From an uncultured Eubacteriales bacterium (GTDB lineage: Bacteria > Bacillota > Clostridia > Peptostreptococcales > Anaerovoracaceae), in contig CADBSP010000128.1 in assembly GCA_902797405.1 (NCBI GenBank), forward strand, positions 1-12,256: DNA of 12,256 nt, in the 5' to 3' direction. This document shows positions 1 through 8,229 of this stretch, piece after piece (within the stretch, counting starts at the first letter, position 1; every line of letters begins with the position of its first letter). The notes beneath the pieces were generated by a model, which had not been told where the DNA came from, made no database searches, and saw only the letters and a program-made list of their open reading frames with translations. The position numbers and the translations under genes were made by a program.

Positions 1-3000
1 ACTCTCTTTAATTGTGTAGATATATGTCTTTCCTGCACTGCTGCTATCAAAGCCTGTAAGTTCCCATGTAGCTGTCTTATTTTCCTGATTTACAACCTGG
101 CGAAGTTCCGGTGCATTTGGCATATGCATATCCGCCCCTGATACGGATGTACCATCTGCATTTTTGACCTCTCCTTCGCCCAAGGTGAACCAGAAGTTCA
201 TCTTGTCGTCCCAGTCAGCGCCTTCCAGATCCTTTGTAACTTCGACGGTCACGCTGCCGATGACTTTGTTGGTGAATGTAATAGCAGCCGGCTCACTGGT
301 GCCACTCTTAGTGGCAGTTACCGTCAAGGTGCCGTCTTTGTTTTCCGTTACCTTAACATCAACCTGGTATGTCGAGGAATCGTAGACGATGGTATTTCCG
401 TTTGCATCTTTGGTTTCCCAGGATGCGGCAGCGACCTGTGCTGCGGTTATACTACTACCTGGCGCTACAGCCTCGCTATAGGTGTACTCGGTTCCATCTA
501 TAGTTGCCGTAGCATCATCTGGGATAGTCTCCGTTACATTGTAGGTAAATGTACGCTCGGAAGCATAGAATGTTCCCTTGGCCTCATTTGGAATTGAAAC
601 CTGTCCCTCGCTATTTGCAGCGTCAATATATTTGACTTCTCCAATCTTCCAGAGGGAGTCTATAGTTGTTCCCTTAGCAGCTTTCCTCTGGGCGTCAGAG
701 GCTTTCTTATATTTAACAGTTTCTGTCTTGCCGTCAACGGTAACTTTCGCCTCGGCATCATCAGGAATCGGGCCGTAAACAGTCTTACCATCTGCGCTAG
801 TCCAAGAAATAACTTCCTTCTTTTCTGCAGAACTTGCTTTGCTGTACTCTATTTCCTTCTTAAGGACATCGTTGGTGTAAGTGATATCTTTAAATGTTGC
901 TTTTCCGTCGCGGATGTTAAGGTCAGCAACTTCTGTCTTAGCAGTATCACCGGTTGTACCCTCAGGCATCGGAGTGTTCTCTACCCAAGTGTAATTCTTG
1001 GTTGATGTATCCTCTTCCTCTGCCTTGAGTTCGAAGGTGAAGTTATCGCTGGCAGTGAGGGCGCGGCCATTAAGAACCTTGGTTACCTCTGGTGTCCAGA
1101 TCTCTTCAGATTTGTATACGTTCGTGAAGAAGACCTTATCTGCCTCCAGCATAGGAGCATCATTGAAGTTCACCGCGTTATCTGAGCTGTCGTAGAACTT
1201 CTTATTCTTTGCGTCATAACGCAATGTGATGTCTTTTCCGGCGCCAAATGTCGGAGAAGTTCCCGTTGTGTCTGTATCAACCGCGCTGGCCAGGAGCTTT
1301 TCTTCACTGGCATCCCAGAGTACGTAAATCTTTACCTCAGGTATGCGCTGGTCATTGGTTATGGACTCTCCATCGCCGCTTGCACTGTCCTTCGGATTCT
1401 CCATGGTCTGATACACGAAGGTTCTTTCGTATACTGTGGCAACTGCATCGTTGTCAGGTGTGCCGCCAACAACATAACTTGTATGACCGTCCGCAGATGT
1501 CCAGCCTGTCGTGTCTGCTCTCTGCGTTGCGTCAGCATTCGCATATACGACCTGATTTCCTTCGATCGTCTTTACGGCATCATCCGGAATGTTCTTCGTA
1601 TATACAGTATCCTTACCGGTTGCAGAATCTTCGTAAACCCACTCACCGTCTGCTGCCTTCTTCTGAGCATCGGTAGCATTACCGTATGTGATTTCTGTAG
1701 CATTTAGGTCTGCCGGACTGACTTTGATGGTTCCAAATTTTGCAGAAGAAATAACATCTCCTTCAGTGAATTTAGCTTCAGCCACAACATCGCCGGCTAC
1801 GAATGTTCCGTCAGTTTCTTTGAATGTCACCGGCATCGGTGTTCCGTCTTCTCCAGTCAGCATGAAGCTGAAGGTGTCACCATTCTTGAATGTGCGCCCT
1901 TCCAGATATTTGTCCAGATTAATGCGGTATGTACCGATGTAATTAGAGTTTGTGAATTCAAGGGTTGTCTTCTCCTTGCTTAGGGAAATCAGATTTGTGG
2001 ATCCAACCTCATCGGTGGCCTGCCTGCTTCCATTATCCACAGAGTAAGCAGCCTGGAATCCCTCTACAGGAGTTTCGGTAACTCTAACCTTGGTGTTGCG
2101 CGGGAATACAAGAACGATATCATCGCCGTCCTTGAGTTTAATGTCGCTTAGCGGAATCACCGCCTTACCACTATCATCTGCAACAGCTGTATAATATGTG
2201 TGTTCAGTTTCGTCTATTGTTCCGTAAGAGAACTCTTCGTTTGGACGAAGTCCGCTAACCTGTGCGATTGCGGAGAAGCTAAACTTTTCACCACCATTTC
2301 CGCCAAGTACCGTCTTTGTTAGAACGAGTTCTGTGAAGCGGTTGTTGAACTTATGACTGTTGTCCCACGCAGAATCTTCTTTGCCATTGTCATAACGCGA
2401 CACTCTAACACGGCCGGTAGCACTACTTGAATTCTTATCGCCATCAACCGACGCGAGTTCCCATCCGTTGGCTTCCTGAATTTCTTTAACTGTATAGCCA
2501 GTCTGCAGCGGAACATTTTTAATGGTTACCTTCTGGCCTTCTGTCAACGTGAATCTATAAGTGTTCTTTCCGTCTGATACAAACTGTATCGGAGTTTCGC
2601 CACTTGCTGTGGTTTCAGTAAGAAGCGTTACAGCATCAAAGACATAGTCTGTCGGTACGAAATCGCTGTCGAAGGTAATATCATAAGCGAACTCACCGGC
2701 TTTGTTGCCTTCTGCTTCTTTCTCAATTACGATTTCTGAAGACTTTGCTGTGTTTTCAAAGGTTCCGACTACGATTGCCTCGCTTGTGTCCAAAACTCCC
2801 TTTGGCATAGTGTATTCACTTCCATTGGATGAATATGTGCCGTTGGATTCTTTGGTGATATTGTAATACCTTGTTGTATATTTGCCGTTGGTATCGTATT
2901 CGCCTTCACCCTTGTAGAAAAGATTTCCGCTTTCATCCTGGCGGATGTGATAATCACCGGTTACCTCTTTTTCCGGGTTATACGGAGTTATATCCACTGA

Positions 3001-6000
3001 TGAAAGAACCGTACCTAGTACAGAGTAATACTTAACGTTAGCCGGATCCGTCTCATCCTTGTAGTAATGTCTTCCTTTTGTGTCCTCGTATATTTTATGA
3101 TTATTTACAATGAATCCCTGTCCATCTGTTTTATCTTTTGTTACAGCCTTGTCGTTAGCAGACGGGTTCACTGTATTGGTGTTTGTTGTAACAGCAGTAT
3201 ATTCCTTTGAAGTATCATTGGCGTCATAATACTTTGTATTGCTACCATCCGGTACAGCAATATATTTTTTTCCAAGAGAATCTACTTTGACTGTGTAATC
3301 TACACCGTTGTATTTGACCGTCTTGCCTTCGTATATACTGTGGTCGTCAACATTGGGGTTGAATACTCCGTCTTCTACGAGAATCTCTTCGTCTACTGTA
3401 TAATCTGTGAGATTCACTGCATAATAGCTATTGCCAACTTTGATGTAGGCTTTACCGTGCACATCCTTCTTTACAGGATAGGATCCTCCGTCTTTCGTAA
3501 CCTTTTTCTCCTCCGGAATGCTCTGGTCGTCATCCGTTGGAAGCAAGGTGTTGTTGGCTATTGTTGCAAGTTCAGTTTTAGTATCCGGATCATAGTATTT
3601 ATTTTCAACCTTGAAGTACTCCACACCATTCTTATCTCTATAGACCGTATATGATTGACCATCATGTTCGACAGTTACTTCTTCCTGTTCATATTGGGCT
3701 ACAGATAATTCATTACGATTTGGATATTCAAGGAAACGTCCACCATCGCGGTAGAACTGCTTGCCGGAAGCATCCGTAAATATTTTTCTTCCGTCCGCAG
3801 TTTCCTTTCCTGTCCATACTGCATCCTGAGACCAAATGGTTGTTTCTTCGCCCCAATTAATATCATTATAGCTGTTTGGAGGAGTCGGTGTGCCCCCAGT
3901 GTAATGATAGGAACCTATCTTCACATCTGCTCTTGTTCCCTTATACATTTCCAAGTCGGTTTTTGGATTGGAAACAATAACCTGCAGGTAGTAGATTACT
4001 TTATCTTTATTGTATTCCAAAATGCCATCGGCATTTGTAGAAGGTTCTTCCGTTATGCGATAGACATAGGCCTTAGCATTGTGTTCATTGTAAGGATGCG
4101 TTGCATCATAAGTATCTCCCGGAGAATTATATTCCAAGATCGAGAATGGCACGATACCTTCATCATTACTTCTCTCTTCTCTAAAACCAGCATCCACGGA
4201 ATTGGTGAGGATTAATGTACCTTGCTTCTCCGTTCCACCTTCACCATTTGTAGCTTCAACATATGTATAATCATAGTTTATGTTGTTAAAGAAGCTTTCA
4301 TCTGCCTTCTCCATGACAAAGTCAAAGACATTGGCATATTCTCCGACCGGTGTGGCACCGTTTACAGTTTTACGGGCTTCAGGAATCACATAGACCGGCG
4401 GCAGAGGATCTATCTTCGTATTGGCATAACCAAGAATATCTGTTTTGCAGGAAATACCACTTGTCCAAATATAATTGGCACCCTGGGCATCAGCACGCAG
4501 ATAGAAGCGGGACCAGCTGGTGTTGGGGTCGGTGGCCGTTCCCACTACATAGTTTCCTGTGTCGGAGAGTGTGCTTTGATTGTAGTCTCTGCTATTGTAC
4601 TCATAGCGCTGAAGACCGGAGTTGTTTGCAAAGGTTAAAGTGTCCAAATCATTACCGGCACCAAGAACTACACCCTCAGATCCAGGGCCATAGGCGTCGC
4701 TGAGCATTTTATCCTTCATAAGATCTGTGGAATCCATGTCCCAAAGCTGGCTGTGAGCAACGTCCAAGTCTCCTACCCAGAAGAGAACGGAGGTGTCAGG
4801 AAGTGCATCATCGATGGTGATGTCATAGTCGATGTAAGTACCGGAGCCCTTGCTCAAGAGGGTCTTCGGCATGCTATACTCCTCCGTTATCTCGGTGGTC
4901 TTGTAAATCTGGTTCCAGAAGGTGAGCCCTCCGTCCACCGTGGACATAAGAAGGCGGGTGTATGTCTCATCTTCGTTATACACATATTTTCCTTGGCTAT
5001 AGTCAAACTTCGAGCCCACGAGCCTGTCTTGATCGCTTCTGTCCCAGGTATATGTAGTGCCATCAGATCCCGTAGTCTGTCCCGGAATCCACGGATTGCC
5101 ACCATATGGATCCAGCTTATAGTCGCTCTTCAGGCTTGGAATAAGGTTCATATCCTTAAAGGTTACGCTATTAACGTCAACCACCACGTCATGAATCTTG
5201 CCGTTCACATCTTTTGCTGCCCCGGGGTATACCAGTTTCAACTTAAAGTTGTCGTTCAGCTTGACCTCGTTGTTGTTTTGCGTCATCGCATCCCACTCGC
5301 TCATCGAGAAGTTCTTGGTGAAAACGCGGTAACCGCCTTGGCCTGCAGCCTGAATGTGATAGTCGCCGAGCTCAATATACCTGGCGTCATAGTATCCGTC
5401 ATACTTCCATCCTATACTAGGCAGGGTTTTGTACGTCTGACCACTATCGTCGCTGTAATATATTGTCGGATAAGATGTTAGGCTATCAATTACATAATAA
5501 GTCTTTGGTATACGACTGTTCCCATCATTATCTGAGAATGGATCCGGAGGATTATTTGTAGCTGTTCCGCGCACGTACTCATTGGAAACTTTAGAGGTAA
5601 GATTACCAAAACCATCTGTACCACTAATGATGGAATGTAGAGTATTAGCATCATTGGGATTTGATGCCAGATTAAGTCCGTTATAAACTTCTTTGAAATC
5701 GAAATCCCAGTCAATATGAAGATTGTCCAGGTCCGCTTGCGTCATACCGTCACTGATATCATAGGGAGAGATGGTGCTTCCACCCGCTCTAAACGGATCG
5801 TCGTAGTGCATCCAGATTTTGGCATCATTCGCAATGAGCTTTTGGAAACTCTTCCCGAGAAGGTATCTGAAGTTGAAGGTGGTGTATTCGCCCGGGTTCG
5901 TGACGTTGGCACTGTCGTTTTTACCCAAACCTTGCAAGCTGGACGTATCCCAGCCGCTCAGGTCCAGAATCCTAAGAGCATCGCACCTTACGAGAAGCTT

Positions 6001-7143
6001 ATCTACGATTTCCTCAAGGGCACTTCGATAATCAGCAGTGTTGTACGTTGGGTCATTTAACGAATCGTCAATATCAATGTCTCCCCCAAAGTAAAACTCT
6101 TCAAGCGTGTTCTTTCCGTAAGTCATTTCACCACCGAGCACACCGGCCTTAAGGCCCGGCAGCTTGATATTGTTCATCTTAAGAATTTTGAGGTTGGGTA
6201 GACCTTTTCCCTGCGTTCCACTGATAGAACGGACAAAGGTGTTTTGTGCGTAATCAGGTGTATCCCCGTTCGTAATAAGAGTTCCTTCCGGGTCTTTCCA
6301 TGTACTGATTGTGATATTAGAAAGATCGAGTTCCTCCAACGCCGAACATCCATCGAACATACGCTGGCTCTGGCAGCCGCTGTTGCCTACGCCCACGTTA
6401 TAAGTCTTCTCACCGGCCTCAATCCCCTCGTAGAGTTTGTAGGTCCGATAGTCATCAACATGGGTAGCAGTGCTTACTACCTTGGTATGGAAATCGGGGT
6501 TGTTGAGCGTAAACTTCTTTAGGCTGGTGCATCCGTTTGCAAAGTCCTGCATGTACTGCATGGTGCCGTTGTTGATCCAGGTACTGAGATCAATTTCTTC
6601 TAGGCTGGTGCAGTTTTGGAAAAAGCTGCGCACGTCTGCCACCCTGGTGGTAAGCAAGCCGGAAACGTCCGCCTCTTTTAGTTTGGGCATATCAGCAAAC
6701 ATATACCTAAGGTTTGCATTATTATATGTTTCAATTGCCGGCTTCCCCGCGGGAGTTGTGGAATTCATGGTCACTTTGGTGATTTGGTCACGATAATCAT
6801 CCCACGGCCAATCGGCTTTGGAAGTAAAATTGGTATTGGTCTGTGTCCCTTTTGTTATTGTGAGCGCCACGCGACCTTTGTATCTGTTTTGAGTACCCTC
6901 GATGAGTCTTGGCTGGATGACTAGCTCGCCGTCGTCGGTAATCTTCCAAGAAAGGTTGAGGCCGAACGGCGTCTCGGAGACGATATCAGCATGTACTTCC
7001 TGCACACCACCTCTGGTAATAACGTCTCCCAGTCCGGAAATCACTCCGCCAAATGCCAAAACTACGCAAAGCATCAAGCTTAGTATGCGTTTTACCATTG
7101 GCTTCCCTGTTGTTCTATTTGTTCCATTTGTTGAAGTATTCAT
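1..7143 (-). CDS. Giant multidomain surface adhesin, BspA-type LRR plus isopeptide pilin-like domains (C-terminus outside window)
   Basis: The minus frame is open without a stop from ATG at 7143 to the left edge (2381 codons). The start has GGAAGG 9 nt upstream and an in-frame TAG at 7189-7191. Residues about 16-52 form a signal peptide (KR, hydrophobic ILSLMLCVVLAFGGV, cleavage likely after VHA-52). Residues about 110-405 carry DUF285/BspA-like leucine-rich repeats (FFQNCTSLEEIDLSTW, MFDGCSALEELDLSN, ALRILDLSGW). Residues 735-905 are a beta-rich domain with VGDLD and NTSWSRFYLRAD. Residues 916-1081 resemble an FctA/Spy0128 domain (K925, E1032). Residues 1162-1377 are tyrosine-rich repeats. 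Residues 1462-1602 and 1604-1735 resemble DUF7601/CnaB domains. FctA-like domains follow with triads K1745/E1915/N2008 and K2022/E2205/N2292; another begins with K2304/E2380. By family knowledge such proteins are sortase-anchored adhesins; the anchor signal would lie outside the window. Ligand unknown. Confidence 0.93.
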   Translation of the reverse strand, partial: MNTSTNGTNRTTGKPMVKRILSLMLCVVLAFGGVISGLGDVITRGGVQEVHADIVSETPFGLNLSWKITDDGELVIQPRLIEGTQNRYKGRVALTITKGTQTNTNFTSKADWPWDDYRDQITKVTMNSTTPAGKPAIETYNNANLRYMFADMPKLKEADVSGLLTTRVADVRSFFQNCTSLEEIDLSTWINNGTMQYMQDFANGCTSLKKFTLNNPDFHTKVVSTATHVDDYRTYKLYEGIEAGEKTYNVGVGNSGCQSQRMFDGCSALEELDLSNITISTWKDPEGTLITNGDTPDYAQNTFVRSISGTQGKGLPNLKILKMNNIKLPGLKAGVLGGEMTYGKNTLEEFYFGGDIDIDDSLNDPTYNTADYRSALEEIVDKLLVRCDALRILDLSGWDTSSLQGLGKNDSANVTNPGEYTTFNFRYLLGKSFQKLIANDAKIWMHYDDPFRAGGSTISPYDISDGMTQADLDNLHIDWDFDFKEVYNGLNLASNPNDANTLHSIISGTDGFGNLTSKVSNEYVRGTATNNPPDPFSDNDGNSRIPKTYYVIDSLTSYPTIYYSDDSGQTYKTLPSIGWKYDGYYDARYIELGDYHIQAAGQGGYRVFTKNFSMSEWDAMTQNNNEVKLNDNFKLKLVYPGAAKDVNGKIHDVVVDVNSVTFKDMNLIPSLKSDYKLDPYGGNPWIPGQTTGSDGTTYTWDRSDQDRLVGSKFDYSQGKYVYNEDETYTRLLMSTVDGGLTFWNQIYKTTEITEEYSMPKTLLSKGSGTYIDYDITIDDALPDTSVLFWVGDLDVAHSQLWDMDSTDLMKDKMLSDAYGPGSEGVVLGAGNDLDTLTFANNSGLQRYEYNSRDYNQSTLSDTGNYVVGTATDPNTSWSRFYLRADAQGANYIWTSGISCKTDILGYANTKIDPLPPVYVIPEARKTVNGATPVGEYANVFDFVMEKADESFFNNINYDYTYVEATNGEGGTEKQGTLILTNSVDAGFREERSNDEGIVPFSILEYNSPGDTYDATHPYNEHNAKAYVYRITEEPSTNADGILEYNKDKVIYYLQVIVSNPKTDLEMYKGTRADVKIGSYHYTGGTPTPPNSYNDINWGEETTIWSQDAVWTGKETADGRKIFTDASGKQFYRDGGRFLEYPNRNELSVAQYEQEEVTVEHDGQSYTVYRDKNGVEYFKVENKYYDPDTKTELATIANNTLLPTDDDQSIPEEKKVTKDGGSYPVKKDVHGKAYIKVGNSYYAVNLTDYTVDEEILVEDGVFNPNVDDHSIYEGKTVKYNGVDYTVKVDSLGKKYIAVPDGSNTKYYDANDTSKEYTAVTTNTNTVNPSANDKAVTKDKTDGQGFIVNNHKIYEDTKGRHYYKDETDPANVKYYSVLGTVLSSVDITPYNPEKEVTGDYHIRQDESGNLFYKGEGEYDTNGKYTTRYYNITKESNGTYSSNGSEYTMPKGVLDTSEAIVVGTFENTAKSSEIVIEKEAEGNKAGEFAYDITFDSDFVPTDYVFDAVTLLTETTASGETPIQFVSDGKNTYRFTLTEGQKVTIKNVPLQTGYTVKEIQEANGWELASVDGDKNSSSATGRVRVSRYDNGKEDSAWDNSHKFNNRFTELVLTKTVLGGNGGEKFSFSAIAQVSGLRPNEEFSYGTIDETEHTYYTAVADDSGKAVIPLSDIKLKDGDDIVLVFPRNTKVRVTETPVEGFQAAYSVDNGSRQATDEVGSTNLISLSKEKTTLEFTNSNYIGTYRINLDKYLEGRTFKNGDTFSFMLTGEDGTPMPVTFKETDGTFVAGDVVAEAKFTEGDVISSAKFGTIKVSPADLNATEITYGNATDAQKKAADGEWVYEDSATGKDTVYTKNIPDDAVKTIEGNQVVYANADATQRADTTGWTSADGHTSYVVGGTPDNDAVATVYERTFVYQTMENPKDSASGDGESITNDQRIPEVKIYVLWDASEEKLLASAVDTDTTGTSPTFGAGKDITLRYDAKNKKFYDSSDNAVNFNDAPMLEADKVFFTNVYKSEEIWTPEVTKVLNGRALTASDNFTFELKAEEEDTSTKNYTWVENTPMPEGTTGDTAKTEVADLNIRDGKATFKDITYTNDVLKKEIEYSKASSAEKKEVISWTSADGKTVYGPIPDDAEAKVTVDGKTETVKYKKASDAQRKAAKGTTIDSLWKIGEVKYIDAANSEGQVSIPNEAKGTFYASERTFTYNVTETIPDDATATIDGTEYTYSEAVAPGSSITAAQVAAASWETKDANGNTIVYDSSTYQVDVKVTENKDGTLTVTATKSGTSEPAAITFTNKVIGSVTVEVTKDLEGADWDDKMNFWFTLGEGEVKNADGTSVSGADMHMPNAPELRQVVNQENKTATWELTGFDSSSAGKTYIYTIKES
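385..1686 (-). repeat. Repeated IPDDA / SADG protein module inside the isopeptide domains
   Basis: Within the adhesin, diverged protein repeats of about 35-45 residues recur between and after the isopeptide-domain core strands. Recognisable parts are YxxAxxAQ(K/R)xA (YGNATDAQKKAA, YSKASSAEKKE, YKKASDAQRKAA), then W-T-S-A-D-G-x-T-x-Y (WTSADGHTSYVV, WTSADGKTVYGP), then IPDDA plus a short beta strand with DG or EG. IPDDA begins at codons ending 1590, 768 and 525 (residues 1852, 2126, 2207); a variant IPNEA lies between the last two. The copies are protein-level repeats with diverged DNA. Confidence 0.7.
3013..3660 (-). repeat. Four tyrosine-rich protein repeats in the adhesin
   Basis: Residues about 1162-1377 of the adhesin contain four diverged copies of about 32-40 residues with the pattern GxxYxVxxDxxGxxYxxVxxxYY. 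Examples are YRDKNGVEYFKVENKYY (3660-3565), KKDVHGKAYIKVGNSYY (3489-3394), KVDSLGKKYIAV...KYY (3306-3190) and YEDTKGRHYY...KYY (3117-3013). They are separated by acidic, Pro/Asn-rich linkers. I do not recognise the family. The spacing resembles bead-type wall repeats, but the tryptophans of choline-binding repeats are missing. Confidence 0.6.
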
Positions 7144-7152
7144 CTCGATATT

Positions 7153-7158
7153 CCTTCC
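7153..7158 (-). promoter_or_regulatory. Ribosome binding site of the adhesin
   Basis: GGAAGG on the minus strand lies 9 nt before ATG 7143. It favours this start over the in-frame Met16 codon at 7098, which sits directly before the KR of the signal peptide and has a weaker GGGAAG only about 5 nt upstream. Confidence 0.7.
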
Positions 7159-7190
7159 ATTTTTCCAAATGCCCCGAACAATTTTCCCCT

Positions 7191-7223
7191 AGATAATCTC
7201 TAATCCTAATTTCCTGATTATCT
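7191..7223. repeat. 8-bp inverted repeat in the adhesin 5' leader
   Basis: AGATAATC (7191-7198) and GATTATCT (7216-7223) are perfect inverted arms around 17 bp. They lie about 48 bp upstream of the adhesin start and inside the predicted leader RNA. This could be an operator or an AU-rich hairpin; the sequence does not decide. Confidence 0.4.
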
Positions 7224-7285
7224 CCATTTTATCTTATTATCCTGTTTTCTCTCGACCGGGGTGCCGAGTGCAGGTTAAAGCGATG

Positions 7286-7314
7286 TTTATAAAATTACAA
7301 AAATGATTGCACAA
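7286..7314 (-). promoter_or_regulatory. Candidate sigma-A promoter of the adhesin
   Basis: On the minus strand TTGTGC (7314-7309) and TATAAA (7291-7286) are separated by 17 bp in AT-rich DNA. The -10 is a good match and the -35 only partial. This predicts a leader RNA of roughly 135 nt before ATG 7143. Confidence 0.35.
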
Positions 7315-7435
7315 TTAACTTGGGTCTAAGCCCACAGTTATGAATATTTTACCCCAATATCTAGTTTCTTGTAAAGGAAAATGTGACTAAAATGCTACGA
7401 TTTTACCGTTTTTTTAGAATATTTTGCATATTTTT

Positions 7436-7528
7436 TTATACAAACGACAAAAACAATACTACGCATAAGAAAAGACTCAGCGCACGCTTAAGCGCGACCT
7501 TCTGAGTCCCGGCTTTCCTGTTCACCAT
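7436..7528 (-). CDS. 30-aa signal-peptide-like small ORF, leader peptide or remnant of a truncated surface-protein gene
   Basis: ATG at 7528 is preceded by AAAGGA at good spacing, so translation is plausible. The 30-residue product is a basic N-terminus followed by LKRALSLFLCVVLFLSFV and then TAA. This resembles the adhesin signal peptide (VKRILSLMLCVVLAFGGV), with the same KR-LSL-LCVVL pattern, but it stops at the hydrophobic core without a cleavage site or mature protein. It sits on the same strand, about 290 bp upstream of the adhesin, and overlaps a strong hairpin. Options are a decayed paralogue that kept only its leader, a small membrane peptide, or a regulatory leader ORF. An in-frame longer reading up to 7627 exists, but the Shine-Dalgarno supports 7528. 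Confidence 0.4.
   Translation of the reverse strand: MVNRKAGTQKVALKRALSLFLCVVLFLSFV
7467..7508 (-). terminator. Terminator-like hairpin with T-rich tail inside the small ORF
   Basis: Read on the minus strand, GACTCAG (7508-7502) pairs with CTGAGTC (7480-7474) around a GC-rich interior containing the 10-bp palindrome CGCTTAAGCG. TTTTCTT (7473-7467) follows immediately. This has the form of an intrinsic terminator or attenuator reading toward the adhesin. Because it overlaps codons of the 30-aa ORF, ribosomes on that ORF could block it. The tail is interrupted by a C, so termination strength is uncertain. Confidence 0.45.
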
Positions 7529-7659
7529 TCCTGTTTTCCTTTCTTCACGCAAACCTACCGCGTTTTCTTTTCCTTGCATCTTCTCTTTCATCCCTTTTCT
7601 CTTTTGATTTTCTGCCCTTTCGGGCACTCCCCTGTTTTATATACTTTAATATATGTTTT

Positions 7660-8029
7660 GACTTCTTTTTCGAGGTGCAAATCTCTATTTTTCCATTTTG
7701 CACCGGTGCAGATTCTGTTTTTTGATTTCTGCACCTCGGAATCGCTTCGTCACTTTTATTTCTGAGGTGCAAAATCCCATTTTTCGATTTTGCACCGGTG
7801 CAGATTCTAGTTTTTGATTTCTGCACCTCGGAATTGCTTCGTCACTTCCATTTCGAGGTGCAAAATCCCATTTTTCGATTTTGCACCGGTGCAGATTCTG
7901 TTTTATGATTTCTGCACCTCGGAATCGCTTCGTCACTTCTTTTTCGAGGTGCAAAATCCCATTTTTCATTTTGCACCGGTGCAGATTCTGTTTTTTGATT
8001 TCTGCACCTGGAAGCTTTCCCGTTCACTT
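7660..8029. repeat. Four tandem copies of a 91-bp double-hairpin repeat
   Basis: GAGGTGC starts at 7672, 7764, 7855 and 7946, giving periods of 92, 91 and 91 bp. Each unit has hairpin 1 (GGTGCAAAAT, 11-nt loop, ATTTTGCACC), directly abutting hairpin 2 (GGTGCAGA, T-rich loop, TCTGCACC), then a spacer resembling CGGAATCGCTTCGTCACTT. The junction GCACCGGTGC is a perfect palindrome, and the outer GAGGTGCA/TGCACCTC can also pair. Hairpin 2 differs between copies only in its loop. Hairpin 1 is identical in units 2 and 3; unit 1 has loop changes and a shortened A tract; unit 4 has lost one loop base and diverges after its last arm. The array lies between divergent genes. ORFs crossing it on both strands are by-products of the repeat. 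Confidence 0.9.
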
Positions 8030-8229
8030 AACCCCCATTCAGTTTTTTTCATACACAAAACGGAGCAACATAGTTATCATGCTGTCCGCTTGTTGTCCGA
8101 GTTGTGCTTATAAGCCCTCAAGTTATACTATATATGCGGTTTTTTGACAATACCGGGCGATTTAGGTGCTTTTGAGGCCTTCCAATAAAAGGAAATATGC
8201 TTTTTTTCCTTAATTATCGATAAAAGTGT
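8030..8229. other. AT-rich intergenic DNA without a gene
   Basis: I see no coding signal here. The only structure noted is AAGGAAA (8189-8195) with TTTCCTT (8205-8211), a 7-bp hairpin about 100 bp before the peptidase start. It precedes the likely promoter, so it is more likely DNA-level or incidental than a leader structure. Confidence 0.4.

Noticed and set aside
164..7192. Plus-strand ORFs inside the adhesin, up to 242 codons (4753-5481), and minus out-of-frame ORFs
   Set aside because: They are shadows of one continuous, domain-rich minus-strand frame.
7660..8029. CRISPR array
   Set aside because: The units are near-identical over their whole length with no unique spacers, and no cas gene is present.
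7545..8147. Several 60-100 codon ORFs on both strands across the 91-bp array
   Set aside because: They exist because the repeat lacks stops in several frames. Their translations are periodic copies of the repeat, with no credible start signals or domain.
8144..8172. TTGACA at 8144 as the main peptidase promoter
   Set aside because: The sequence 16-18 bp downstream (around TGCTTT) is a poor -10, while TTGTAT-18-TACAAT lies closer to the gene.
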